Below, one piece after another: positions 1 through 8,742 of a DNA stretch of 34,098 nucleotides. Numbering within the stretch: position 1 is the stretch's first letter; each line of letters begins with the position of its first letter. The notes below the pieces were generated by a model. That model did not search any database, was not told the origin of the DNA, and saw only the letters and a list, made by a program, of their open reading frames with translations. The translations under genes were made by a program, and so were the position numbers. The stretch is taken from contig JAQXNU010000190.1 of assembly GCA_029098165.1 (NCBI GenBank), positions 1 to 34,098 of the forward strand, written 5' to 3'. This DNA is from Clostridiales bacterium (GTDB lineage Bacteria; Bacillota; Clostridia; Lachnospirales; Lachnospiraceae).

Positions 1-1
1 A

Positions 2-1606
2 CAAAGTGCAGGACTAAGTGTTTTTCTGTCACGAGAGAATTTCACAAGTCATACTGTTTTTAACAATGAGATTACCGAGCGAGAATCCATGACTACTATA
101 TTTCCAATTGCATTCATAGCGATTGTCCTTTTGACGATTATGACAACGATGACTCGATTGGTAGAAAACCAAAGAGCACAAATCGGTATCTTGAAGGCAG
201 TTGGATTTAAAAAAGGGCGTATCATGAAGCATTACCTTGTATATGGTGCAGGACTTACTTTGATCGGTGGTATGCTTGGTGCAATTGCTGGTCCGTTGAT
301 TTTACCGTTACTGTTTCATACAGTCATGAAAACAACATTTTCTTTACCAGTATGGGAAGCAGCTTTTCCATACGATTCGATCCTTGTTATTTTAGCCTGC
401 GTCTTATTAGCGACATTGATAACTTTTGCAGCATGTCTTAAAATATTAAGAGAAGTGCCTGCATCCGTTTTACGTCCAAAGGCTCCGAAAACTGCGAAGT
501 TGACACCTATAGAGAAAACTGATTTCTGGAAACGCAGAAGTTTTTCGACACAATGGAATCTGCGGGATATTATACGAAGCAAGGCTCGATCTCTGATGGC
601 GATTGTTGGTGTTGCAGGCTGTATGGGATTATTAGTTTGTGGCTTTGCATGTTTTGATTTGTTTAATAGCTTAATTTCTACGAAGTACGATGATATCTGT
701 AAGTATCAAAATAAGTATACTTTTGCTGAAACTGCTACGATGGAGCAAAAGGAAAATGTAAAGCAACTGATTGATGGAGAATATGTGATGACATCAGCTA
801 TCGAGCTCAAGTATGGAGCAAACAAAGTAACTACTGAGTTGAATGTTGTAGATGACATTTCAATGATTCGTTATCTGGATATGTCATGGAAAGAGATGGA
901 GTTACCGAAGGAAGGAATCTGTATAACCAAGAAGATTGCAGATCAATTAGGAGTAAGCGTTGGAGATCGGGTTCGTTTTCATATCTATGGAGATAGCCAT
1001 TGGGCAGAAGAAACCGTTACTGGTCTTTATCGAGATCCAGCAGAACAGACAGCAACCATGTCCATCGACGCTTTTGAAAAGTTAGGGTATACCTTCAATC
1101 CTACTGAGATTTTATCTTTGCAGGAGCAACAAGAGAATCTTTCGGGAGTTACAACAATCGATAACATAAGTGATAGCAGGTCAGCAATTGAATCAATGTT
1201 AGAGACTATGTATCTACTAATTGGAGTTTTATGTGTTGCAGCTGCCTTATTAGCAATTGTTGTTTTATATAATCTTGGCGTACTAAGTCTTGCAGAAAAA
1301 GAACGTGAACTGGCAACGTTAAAAGTAATTGGTTTTCAGGCTGGTAAGCTCCGAAAATTACAACTTTTTCAAAACACATGGCTGACCGTTCTTGGACTGC
1401 TCCCTGGGTTCTACTTTGGTAAGTATATTTTAAAGACCATAATGGCATCCATGGGAAATGAATTCGATTTACAGTTGGTTTTTAGTCTGCGTTCCGTACT
1501 GATTAGTGTATTGTTTACTATGGCGATATCACTTACGGTAAACTACGTATTTTCCGGAAAGCTAAAGAAAATAGATATGGTATCCTCATTAAAGGGAGTT
1601 GAATAG
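2..1606 (+). CDS. FtsX-family ABC transporter permease, 5' end outside the window
   Basis: The frame is open from base 2, so about 534 C-terminal residues are visible and the true start lies upstream. The ATG at 89 is internal, because an uninterrupted coding frame precedes it. The fragment has two FtsX-type membrane blocks. The first has helices followed by the typical QIGILKAVGF segment. The second, near the C-terminus, has ERELATLKVIGF followed by a helix pair. A soluble extracellular-type domain (about bases 660-1190) lies between them. This two-block layout is that of large MacB/FtsX-like permeases, which pair with a separate ATPase to move lipids, peptides or antibiotics, or to signal mechanically. 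The ATPase would be expected upstream, outside the window. Substrate unknown. A strong hairpin follows the stop, so this is the last gene of its operon. Confidence 0.9.
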   Translation, partial: QSAGLSVFLSRENFTSHTVFNNEITERESMTTIFPIAFIAIVLLTIMTTMTRLVENQRAQIGILKAVGFKKGRIMKHYLVYGAGLTLIGGMLGAIAGPLILPLLFHTVMKTTFSLPVWEAAFPYDSILVILACVLLATLITFAACLKILREVPASVLRPKAPKTAKLTPIEKTDFWKRRSFSTQWNLRDIIRSKARSLMAIVGVAGCMGLLVCGFACFDLFNSLISTKYDDICKYQNKYTFAETATMEQKENVKQLIDGEYVMTSAIELKYGANKVTTELNVVDDISMIRYLDMSWKEMELPKEGICITKKIADQLGVSVGDRVRFHIYGDSHWAEETVTGLYRDPAEQTATMSIDAFEKLGYTFNPTEILSLQEQQENLSGVTTIDNISDSRSAIESMLETMYLLIGVLCVAAALLAIVVLYNLGVLSLAEKERELATLKVIGFQAGKLRKLQLFQNTWLTVLGLLPGFYFGKYILKTIMASMGNEFDLQLVFSLRSVLISVLFTMAISLTVNYVFSGKLKKIDMVSSLKGVE

Positions 1607-1614
1607 TTATTTGT

Positions 1615-1677
1615 AAGGGGCTCTAAAGCTATGTAACTTTATTTTTTAACGAAATACATGGGCTTAGGGCCCCTTTG
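1615..1677 (+). terminator. Imperfect hairpin terminator after the FtsX permease
   Basis: A 19-bp imperfect stem pairs 1617-1635 with 1655-1673 (GGGGC paired with GCCCC at the base) around an AT-rich loop. Only a short TTT follows, so it is a weak U-tract terminator. Its place just after a stop codon supports the call. Confidence 0.6.
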
Positions 1678-1724
1678 CATCAAGTTTATATTCATAGAGA
1701 AAACCATTTTTTGCCGAAAAATAG

Positions 1725-1753
1725 TAGGCAAGGTTAAAAAAATCAGGTATAAT
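1725..1753 (+). promoter_or_regulatory. Likely sigma-A promoter of the beta-helix gene
   Basis: A perfect TATAAT (1748-1753) lies 17 bp downstream of a weak TAGGCA -35 (1725-1730). A short dyad TTGCC/GGCAA (1711-1715 and 1727-1731) overlaps the -35 and could be an operator. That last point is inference only. Confidence 0.5.
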
Positions 1754-1798
1754 AAAGGAAGCGCCTAGGGCAGCTTTTATGAAAGAGGGGAACTTCAA

Positions 1799-3952
1799 AT
1801 GAGAAAACACACGATAATATTGTCTGTTTTGTTCTATGCTATGATATTGCTTTTGGCTCCATTCGCAACAGTATCAGCGATGGCAGAGACAGATAAGGTG
1901 GTTACTGCTACACCAGGAGACACATCCAAAGAACTTCAGGCTTTATTAGATTACAATAAGAATGGAGATTATAATCTTACGATTAAGATTCCCGCCGGTA
2001 ATTATGATCTGACTTCAGAACTTAGAATTTATTCCAACACTACGATCATTGCAGATCCACAGGCATACTTAATAAAAAAACATACCAAAGGTGCGATGAT
2101 TGCAAATGATATGAAAAATGATCAAGGTGGTTATACAACAACTACGAATATCACGATCCAAGGTGGTGTATGGGATTCCATTAATATCGCGGATCAAAAA
2201 GGTACAGAAAGTTTCCGTTTTATCCATGCCACGAATGTAACAATCCGTAATGCTACAGTATGTAATATTTCCGAAGGGCATTTGATCACCTTCGCTGGTG
2301 TTAAAAACGGTATTGTGGATCAGTGTAAGGTCTATGGTTATCATGGTACGATGTTAAAAGAAGCCATCCATTTAGATATTGTGCATGATGATGTCTTAGT
2401 TCCGTCTATGCAGTCTTCATTTATCAAGTACGATGATCTTCCTTGTGATGGAATTCAGATTACCAATAATGAAATCTATGATTATCCAAGAGCAATCGGA
2501 AGTCATTCTGCAGTAGAAGGGGTATATCACAAGAATATCACGATTTCATCGAACAATATCCATGATATCGATGAAGCCGGAATTAAGGCATATTTATATG
2601 TAAATGCGACGATTGAGAATAATATAATTAACAATACTGGTCTTGGTATCCTTGCCTACACTTATATTGATAACGAAAAAGATCATTATTATGCTCCATT
2701 AAAGACTACTGTCAAAGAACAGACACCTTCCAATTATCAGATTGTGATTAAGAATAACGAATTCAAGAATATTCGTTTTTATACTTCAGGAAATAATAAT
2801 CTCTGGGGAGATGCAATCCGTCTGATCGGTTCGAAAAAACGTCCAATGACCGGGACAACAATTGAAGGAAATAAAATTACAAGTACAAAACGTTATGGTA
2901 TTTTCCTAGAACAGGCACCAAATACGGTTGTAAATAAAAATATCGTAACATCCACTGCAAAGAATGCGATTTATCTGATTAATGGCTGTAATAAGGCGAC
3001 GGTACAAGGAAATACGATATCAAAAGCAGGAGCACCAAAAAGTACAGAAGGTGGTATTGGTGTATTAGCTAGTAACCAAGTAAATGTTTTAGAAAATAAA
3101 ATATCTACAGCGGCCAAGAACGGTATTTTCTTATATACAGGAAGTAAGAAATGTGCGATAAAAAGAAATACAATCACCACTTCTGGCGAAAATGGAATCG
3201 GTATTTATCAGCAGAGCAATGGTACCGTGGTTTATTTGAATACGATCAATGACTATGGCAAGAATGGTATTTTCGTATATGAAGCAGGATCCGCTTCCAT
3301 CAGTAACAACAAGATTACTGCAAAAGCCGGAAGTGAAAGCTCAGATGCAATTCATATTCAGGGAGATCAAAGCTCTTCTGATGCTTTTTCTGTTAAGAAG
3401 AATTTTATTACAACTTCGAACCGTTATGGAATGTATATTAGCGGTGCTTCGAAGGCAACGATCAGCAACAATACGATAAAGAATACGGCGAAACATGCAT
3501 TATATTTAGATGGAAAAAGTAATTATTGCACAATCTCGAACAATACGATCTACAATGCAGGAAAAGCAGGTAGTGAAGAAGGCGGAATTGGAGTTTCCAA
3601 ATCCTTTAAAGTAACGATAGTGAATAATAAGGTTTCCAAAGCAGCAAAAAACGGAATCTTTTTATATAATGCCAGCAAAAACTGTATAATTAAATCGAAT
3701 ACGATTCAAGGAGCTGCGGACAATGCCATCTCGATCAATCATAATAGCGATAAGGCAAGCATCACAGCCAATACGATTACAGGCAGTACGACATCCAAAC
3801 GAAATAATCGAGGTATTTTTGTATACGGTGCGAATCAAGCTACCATTTCAAAAAATGTTATTAGTAGCTGCAAGGTAAAACAGGGAATTAATATCAACAA
3901 TTCTACTGGAAGTAAAGCATATTCAAACACGATCAAAAAAGAACTGAAATAA
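1799..3952 (+). CDS. Secreted right-handed parallel beta-helix protein (pectate-lyase/NosD-like fold)
   Basis: The 717-residue product has a clear Sec signal peptide (charged MRKH, hydrophobic core, probable cleavage after VSA or AMA near residues 27-30) and no C-terminal anchor, so it is probably released. From about residue 70 to the end it is built of beta-helix rungs with recurring motifs such as NN-x-I, GI-x-AY, NGIFLY and SN-x-I, as in right-handed beta-helix (pectate-lyase-like or NosD/CASH) domains. Such proteins usually bind or cleave polysaccharides. I cannot identify a catalytic site, so enzyme activity is unproven. The start is fixed by a GAAAGAGGGG site before ATG 1799. The gene is monocistronic, with a TATAAT promoter before it and a hairpin terminator after it. 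Several rungs are near-duplicates (for example KAAKNGIFLY twice), suggesting growth by internal duplication. Confidence 0.85.
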   Translation: MRKHTIILSVLFYAMILLLAPFATVSAMAETDKVVTATPGDTSKELQALLDYNKNGDYNLTIKIPAGNYDLTSELRIYSNTTIIADPQAYLIKKHTKGAMIANDMKNDQGGYTTTTNITIQGGVWDSINIADQKGTESFRFIHATNVTIRNATVCNISEGHLITFAGVKNGIVDQCKVYGYHGTMLKEAIHLDIVHDDVLVPSMQSSFIKYDDLPCDGIQITNNEIYDYPRAIGSHSAVEGVYHKNITISSNNIHDIDEAGIKAYLYVNATIENNIINNTGLGILAYTYIDNEKDHYYAPLKTTVKEQTPSNYQIVIKNNEFKNIRFYTSGNNNLWGDAIRLIGSKKRPMTGTTIEGNKITSTKRYGIFLEQAPNTVVNKNIVTSTAKNAIYLINGCNKATVQGNTISKAGAPKSTEGGIGVLASNQVNVLENKISTAAKNGIFLYTGSKKCAIKRNTITTSGENGIGIYQQSNGTVVYLNTINDYGKNGIFVYEAGSASISNNKITAKAGSESSDAIHIQGDQSSSDAFSVKKNFITTSNRYGMYISGASKATISNNTIKNTAKHALYLDGKSNYCTISNNTIYNAGKAGSEEGGIGVSKSFKVTIVNNKVSKAAKNGIFLYNASKNCIIKSNTIQGAADNAISINHNSDKASITANTITGSTTSKRNNRGIFVYGANQATISKNVISSCKVKQGININNSTGSKAYSNTIKKELK

Positions 3953-3964
3953 TTAGATATGAAA

Positions 3965-4004
3965 AGCGTTATCCAGCATGATACGGACTGGATAGCGCTT
4001 TTTC
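3965..4004 (+). terminator. Intrinsic terminator of the beta-helix gene
   Basis: AGCGTTATCCAG (3965-3976) pairs with CTGGATAGCGCT (3988-3999) with one G-U pair, followed by a T-run. It lies 12 bases after the stop codon. Confidence 0.9.
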
Positions 4005-4154
4005 AAATTTGGTTACATTGGTAAACGAGTTGGAAAATGTCTAAGTTAAACAGAGAATTAAAAAATAGAGTTTACATATTAAAAGTGTTACATAAGCATA
4101 ATTAATAGTAAGGGAGCATACGTGTTATTGTTTACAACTTTGAAACAACTAACA

Positions 4155-4224
4155 TACAAAAGAGTAATAACTGTTTTGTACGATATCCAAAGAAAAAGGT
4201 ACTCAGGTTTCAAGTCACTGAGTA
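4155..4224 (+). promoter_or_regulatory. Two inverted repeats in the leader of the deacetylase gene
   Basis: TACAAAA (4155-4161) and TTTTGTA (4174-4180) form one perfect 7-bp dyad. TACTCAG (4200-4206) and CTGAGTA (4218-4224) form a second. Neither has a T-run, so they are not terminators. They could be operators or leader hairpins upstream of the start at 4256. A possible promoter is TTTACA near 4131 with TACAAA 18 bp on. The rest of the 4005-4255 gap shows nothing else recognisable. Confidence 0.35.
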
Positions 4225-4255
4225 TGGTTTAAAGTAATAGAGGGTGGAATGGTTA

Positions 4256-5311
4256 ATGAGAATCGATATAAGTTATCAGAATTCAAGAAAGAAGAAATTG
4301 AAAAAATGGGTTATGATTGGCAGCGCAACATTAATAGGATTTATATCTGGAATTGTTTTAACATGCGCAATAAATCCAAAGCAGTCGAACAGTTCTCAAG
4401 AGAATCAAGTTATCGCAGAGGAGCAACAATCGAAAGGAAATGAACCGACAGAAGATAATCTGGTAAATCAGGATTTGACAGAAAAAACGAATAGTAGTGA
4501 AAACATGAATGGTACAAGTGACCAAGACAATAGGAATGTAGCGGAGAAACCTACGGAAACAAACAAGGAGAATCACGTAGAGGAACCCGAAATAATAGAA
4601 GAAAAAGAATATGTAGGAGTTAGTGAGGCAGGGTTACCATATGCGTATGATGCACAGCTTGTTGCAGATAAGCTTGCAAAATATGATTATAGTAATGAGG
4701 AAAAGGTTGTTTTTTTAACATTTGATGATGGAACTTCTTCAACGGTTACACCAAAAGTATTAGATATACTAAAAGAGTATGATGTGAAAGCAACTTTCTT
4801 TTTGGTTGGAAAAACAATTGAGGATGGTGGCGAAAAAGCAAAAGAATTAGTTAAAAGAGAATTTGAAGAGGGGCATGCAATTGCAAATCATACTTACAGC
4901 CATAGTTATCGTCAACTATATCCAGACAGAACGCTAAATCTTAGCAATTTTGTTGAGGATTTAGAGAAGACAGATCATTTACTAAAAGAGATTCTTGGAG
5001 AGAATTTTAGTACAAGGGTATTTCGCTGTCCAGGTGGTTATATGTCATGGAAGAGTATGTCACCATTAAAAGACTACCAAAAAGAGAATAACCGAGTTTC
5101 GATTGATTGGAATAGTTTGATCAAAGATGCAGAAGGAAAGAAGAAAAATGAAAGTGAACTTTTTGACTGTATGATTGAGACGAGCCAAGATAAGGATATG
5201 GTCGTTTTATTAATGCATGATACGTATGGAAAAGAAGAAACAGCAAAAGTGTTACCTAGGATCATTAAGCATTTTAAAGAAAAAGGATATGTATTTAAAA
5301 CACTAGTATAA
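4256..5311 (+). CDS. Membrane-anchored polysaccharide deacetylase (NodB domain, CE4 family)
   Basis: The 351-residue protein has an N-terminal signal-anchor helix (residues about 17-38), a low-complexity acidic and Asn-rich linker (about 40-115), and a NodB domain (about 150-351). CE4 motifs are visible: TFDDG (155-159, with metal-binding D158), H212-x3-H216, R257-C-P-G-G, D284-W-N and the late H321-D. All core residues are present, so it should remove acetyl groups from N-acetylated cell-wall sugars (peptidoglycan, chitin-like or secondary polymer) outside the membrane. ATG 4256 is preferred over GTG 4244 because GAGGGTGG lies about 8 bases before it. Only 49 bp separate it from the histidine kinase gene downstream with no terminator between, so the two are probably co-transcribed. 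Confidence 0.92.
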   Translation: MRIDISYQNSRKKKLKKWVMIGSATLIGFISGIVLTCAINPKQSNSSQENQVIAEEQQSKGNEPTEDNLVNQDLTEKTNSSENMNGTSDQDNRNVAEKPTETNKENHVEEPEIIEEKEYVGVSEAGLPYAYDAQLVADKLAKYDYSNEEKVVFLTFDDGTSSTVTPKVLDILKEYDVKATFFLVGKTIEDGGEKAKELVKREFEEGHAIANHTYSHSYRQLYPDRTLNLSNFVEDLEKTDHLLKEILGENFSTRVFRCPGGYMSWKSMSPLKDYQKENNRVSIDWNSLIKDAEGKKKNESELFDCMIETSQDKDMVVLLMHDTYGKEETAKVLPRIIKHFKEKGYVFKTLV

Positions 5312-5360
5312 TGTTTGACTCTAAGCAAAAAGGTTATAGGATGAGAAAGTAGAGGAAACG

Positions 5361-6794
5361 ATGAAGTTTTGGAAGAAGATATTTTTTGCATGTATTAGTT
5401 TGTTCCTTATTCTTTATGTCATAGCTGGTTGTTTATTGATCGAGAGAATTCATCGAGAAAAGTTACAGGTGAGTATTCAAACAAGCCGAAGTAAGTTTGC
5501 GGAGATTGAGAATAGTATCTATTTAAATGCAGATTATGCTCTTTATGATAATTTTCAGAGCGAGGCTGAGTTGGTAAACTGGCTAGAAACTGTGATCAAT
5601 GGTTTCTACATGAGTAATGACTTTGACTTTTTTAATATTGAGGTGTTTCGTAAGGACAATCGATTATTAATGTCAAATGTAAAGTATGATTCCATCAATA
5701 ATCGTATTGAAATTGTAGAAGCCAATAGGGAATGTTCTTTTTTAATCCGTAAGGTAAATGATAAACGATATTTGTTTGTGAGCGGACTGATCAATGTTAA
5801 TAATGAAGAATACAAACTTGTTGTATCGAATTCAATTGAAACGTTATGGGAAAGTAAACTAAGAGATTATGGCTTTTTCCTATGGATTGGAATCGGAATG
5901 ACTGTGGTAATGGCAGGCTTATTATATGTAATAACTAAGAGATTGACAGATCCAATTGAAAAGCTAAGTGAAGTGTCGAAAGATATCCAGCAAGGAGATT
6001 ATAGCAAACGAGTTTCAGAAAATGGAACAAGTAAAGAGGTTGCTATCTTGCAAAAAAACTTTAATCAGATGATCGATGATATGCAAATGCATATCAAACG
6101 ACTACAAGATCTCAGTGAATCGAAGCAAAGATTTATCGATAGTTTAAATCATGAGATCAGAACTCCGATCACATCCATCCTAGGATATTCGGATCTGTTA
6201 CTGAAAGGTAAAGTGACGAAAGAGATTGAGAGAAAAGCATTAACGTATATCAATCAAGAAGCTAAACGTTTGGAAGTGATTAATAAAACTCTTGTTAAGC
6301 TGATCGTCATCCAACAGATTGAGGAACCAGAAGAAAAGGTTTCCATCATCGATGCATTTCACTCGGTTGAGATCGCAATGCTATATAAATGTGAACAGCG
6401 AAAAATTGAGTTAATCCAGGAGTTGGATGAAGCTTATGTAATAATCAATCGAAATCACCTTCAGTTACTCTTGATCAATATCATTGATAATGCAATTAAG
6501 GCTTCTGCCTGTGGGAGTAAGGTTGAGGTGAAAGGGAAAAAAAACAATAGAAAGTATGAATTAAGAGTTCGTGATTTTGGTATTGGAATTCCCAAAGAAG
6601 ATTTAGACAAGGTATTTGAGGCATTTTATATGGTCGATAAAGCTCGAACAAGAAAAGAGAATGGCCTCGGTTTAGGTTTAGCAATATGTCATGAAATTTG
6701 TAAACGGTATCAGATTGAGCTTAAGATAGAAAGTGAAATAAATAAAGGAACAGAAATCATTCTAAATATTAAGCTTGAGGAAATGGAGGACTAG
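5361..6794 (+). CDS. Membrane sensor histidine kinase (HAMP, HisKA, HATPase)
   Basis: The 477 residues contain TM1 (about 6-28), an extracellular sensor domain (about 30-170), TM2 (about 171-192), a HAMP segment beginning at TDPIEKL (196-202), a dimerisation/phosphoacceptor helix with H264 in NHEIRTP, and an ATPase domain with N-box INIIDNA (N377), G1 D405-F-G-I-G-I and G2 G435-L-G-L-G-L. All catalytic boxes are intact. It should autophosphorylate and pass phosphate to the OmpR-type regulator at 7454. The start is set by GAGGAAA before ATG 5361. The 3' end overlaps the next reading frame, which implies translational coupling. The extracellular signal is unknown, but the deacetylase upstream hints at cell-wall sensing (inference). 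Confidence 0.95.
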   Translation: MKFWKKIFFACISLFLILYVIAGCLLIERIHREKLQVSIQTSRSKFAEIENSIYLNADYALYDNFQSEAELVNWLETVINGFYMSNDFDFFNIEVFRKDNRLLMSNVKYDSINNRIEIVEANRECSFLIRKVNDKRYLFVSGLINVNNEEYKLVVSNSIETLWESKLRDYGFFLWIGIGMTVVMAGLLYVITKRLTDPIEKLSEVSKDIQQGDYSKRVSENGTSKEVAILQKNFNQMIDDMQMHIKRLQDLSESKQRFIDSLNHEIRTPITSILGYSDLLLKGKVTKEIERKALTYINQEAKRLEVINKTLVKLIVIQQIEEPEEKVSIIDAFHSVEIAMLYKCEQRKIELIQELDEAYVIINRNHLQLLLINIIDNAIKASACGSKVEVKGKKNNRKYELRVRDFGIGIPKEDLDKVFEAFYMVDKARTRKENGLGLGLAICHEICKRYQIELKIESEINKGTEIILNIKLEEMED

Positions 6795-7434
6795 GATTAA
6801 AACGCTAAGGAAAGAAATCTTTCTTATATTTTCGATAGCTGTTGTGTTTATATTGATTGGATACCATAATGTCGGTAGACGATTTAAAGAGAATTACCTA
6901 TATCCAATCAATAGCATTCCAGAAAACAGAATATCAGAAAGCAACCAAAAGATTACGAGGAGAGATGCAGTAAAAAAAGCCTATGATCTGTTTGAATCCT
7001 TGTATGGGGTGAATCTGAAATCGTCGGAGAAACAGATGTATATTAATTTGTATAAAGATGAACAGAAGGAACAACCATATCAATGGGTCATGAGCTGGTA
7101 TGATTATGAGACAAAGGAAAACTATACCTTGACTTTAGATGCGATGGAGGGTCACGTCCAATATTTATATGCTGGTATCAGAGAAACAAAGACGGCAGAG
7201 AAGCATCCGCAAAGTATGACATTTCCAGACATTCAGACACTGGTGAATGAGTTTGTGAATGGTATTGGAATACAAAGAGCCTTCAAACTCGAAGTCAGTT
7301 ATCCTGTGAAAATCGATGGGGAAGATTATTGGCAACAAAAATGTAAGATTATAGATTCTGCATCAGATCAATTGATTGGAATCATCATGGTTGATAGTAC
7401 CGATCAGATGGTACGTGAGTATGAACGAAATTAA
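6775..7434 (+). CDS. Small membrane-anchored protein of the two-component operon
   Basis: The product (about 219 residues) has one N-terminal TM helix (EIFLIFSIAVVFILIGY) and a soluble extracellular part of about 180 residues. The soluble part looks PepSY/YcdB-like: a helix with TRRDAVKKAYDLFE, then strands around WVMSWYDYETKENYTLTLDA. This fold resemblance is tentative and the function is not known. It sits between kinase and response regulator, so an accessory role in signal sensing is likely (inference). The start is unusual. In-frame TTG 6775 has no ribosome binding site. A strong GGAGG (6785-6789) instead precedes an in-frame ATT at 6796, six bases on, where the protein would begin (M)KTLRKEIF. 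The true start may therefore be ATT 6796. Confidence 0.8.
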   Translation: MRKWRTRIKTLRKEIFLIFSIAVVFILIGYHNVGRRFKENYLYPINSIPENRISESNQKITRRDAVKKAYDLFESLYGVNLKSSEKQMYINLYKDEQKEQPYQWVMSWYDYETKENYTLTLDAMEGHVQYLYAGIRETKTAEKHPQSMTFPDIQTLVNEFVNGIGIQRAFKLEVSYPVKIDGEDYWQQKCKIIDSASDQLIGIIMVDSTDQMVREYERN

Positions 7435-7453
7435 GTTAGGAAAAGTATGAATT

Positions 7454-8104
7454 ATGAGAGTATTTGTAGTTGAAGATGAAGCCGCAATTCGAGATTTAAT
7501 CCAAATACAATTAGAATTAGTTGGTTATGAGGTGGATACTTGTAGCAGTGGACTTGAGGTAAAGGAGATGTTGCTCAAACGAAAGCCAGATTTAATCTTG
7601 TTAGACATCATGTTACCTGGGATGGACGGTTATCAGCTTATGGAACAAATTCAGTCCTTAGATATTCCCGTTATATATGTGACGGCAAAAGATTCTGTAG
7701 TTGATCGAGTGAAGGGGTTGAGACTTGGAGCAGATGACTATATAGGAAAGCCATTCGATATGATGGAATTGATTGCAAGAATTGAAGCAGTTCTTCGAAG
7801 AAATCAAAAAAGAGATACTTTGGTGCGCATTGGAGATAACGAAATTAATTTGTTACAAAGAACAGTGAAACGAAAAGGACAAGAGGTCTATTTAACGGTT
7901 AAGGAGTATGAATTATTGATTCTATTCTGGCAAAATCGTAATATTGCATTATCAAGAGAACAGATTCTGGAACGTGTGTGGGGCTATGATTTTGAAGGCT
8001 TGACAAGAACTGTCGATATTCATGTTCAAAGGCTGAGAGAAAAGCTTGGCTTAAAGCAATATTTGAAAACAGTATTTAAGGTTGGATATCGTCTGGAATG
8101 TTAA
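7454..8104 (+). CDS. OmpR/PhoB-family response regulator
   Basis: A 216-residue two-domain regulator. The receiver domain (1-115) has the acidic pocket E7-D8-E9, phosphoacceptor D51 (LLDIMLPGMDG), T77 and K99 (GKPFD). The C-terminal winged helix (about 125-216) has the typical LTVKEYELL, SREQILERVWGYD and RTVDIHVQRLREKL segments. All key residues are present. It is the expected partner of the kinase at 5361. The order kinase, accessory protein, regulator is less usual than regulator before kinase. Targets cannot be read from the sequence; the co-located deacetylase is a candidate. Confidence 0.95.
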   Translation: MRVFVVEDEAAIRDLIQIQLELVGYEVDTCSSGLEVKEMLLKRKPDLILLDIMLPGMDGYQLMEQIQSLDIPVIYVTAKDSVVDRVKGLRLGADDYIGKPFDMMELIARIEAVLRRNQKRDTLVRIGDNEINLLQRTVKRKGQEVYLTVKEYELLILFWQNRNIALSREQILERVWGYDFEGLTRTVDIHVQRLREKLGLKQYLKTVFKVGYRLEC

Positions 8105-8127
8105 GAGGGGGAGAAGAGGAATCAACT

Positions 8128-8603
8128 ATGGATAAGAGAAGGAAACGCTACGGGATATATTGGGGAATCTTGTTTTGTATCGTACTCATCGTGGGGGGAT
8201 GTATAGATTATCAATGGAGTCAGAAATTGAACAAAATTTCAGAGGATGCTTTGAATGATACAGAAGGTCAGATGATATATAGGAAGATCACATTGATGCA
8301 ATTTGCAAAGAATGGAATTCAAGAAAGTTAAAATTTGCGGATACGGATCAAATTAGCTTAATTACATTATGGCTACACGATAATTAGGAGAGTAAGAGAT
8401 TTGTTGGACATGCAGGTATTAAGATTTATGTTGATGAGATTATCTGGTTTGTAGAAAAGTATGCTCCAGGGATGCCATATCAATGTACAAAGTTTTCGAG
8501 TGACAGCGAATTAGTAGATTATCTATTAAAAAGGAAAGACATTTATGGAGAAGATACCGAATTAAAACCAATTGTCTTCGAAAATACTTCTTATTTGGGA
8601 TAA
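8128..8603 (+). pseudogene. Remnant of a small membrane or lipoprotein gene, frameshift plus stop
   Basis: A well-placed GA-rich ribosome site (8104-8121) precedes ATG 8128, which encodes 67 residues. They have a charged start, a hydrophobic helix ending in IVGGC (a possible lipobox), and a short soluble part, stopping at 8331. Coding-like sequence continues in another frame from about 8331: FADTDQISLITLWLHDN, an in-frame TAG at 8385-8387, then RFVGHAGIKIYVDEIIW and about 50 more plausible residues to a TAA at 8601-8603. The simplest reading is one ancestral gene of roughly 155 residues broken by a frameshift and a nonsense codon. The family is not recognised. It follows the response regulator directly, so it was probably part of the signalling operon. 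The 67-residue N-terminal piece could still be made. Confidence 0.65.
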
Positions 8604-8632
8604 TTCTATTCTTACGGAATCTTTGTTTTATC

Positions 8633-8660
8633 TTGACAGATGATACGTTAAGGATACAAT
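8633..8660 (+). promoter_or_regulatory. Sigma-A promoter of the PucR-type regulator gene
   Basis: Perfect TTGACA (8633-8638), 16-bp spacer, TACAAT (8655-8660). The predicted leader to ATG 8743 is about 75 bases. Confidence 0.8.
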
Positions 8661-8742
8661 ATACTAATATAATGCGATGCAGTAGTAAATAATAAAAGAA
8701 AACTATATTTTGTTAAGAATGATGAAAGAAGGATTTTACAAT

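Noticed and set aside
4249-4443. 64-residue plus-strand frame starting at ATG 4249
   Set aside because: It is out of frame with the deacetylase, whose signal-anchor and linker occupy the same bases.
5074-5391. 105-residue minus-strand frame over the deacetylase end
   Set aside because: Shadow of conserved NodB motifs on the plus strand.
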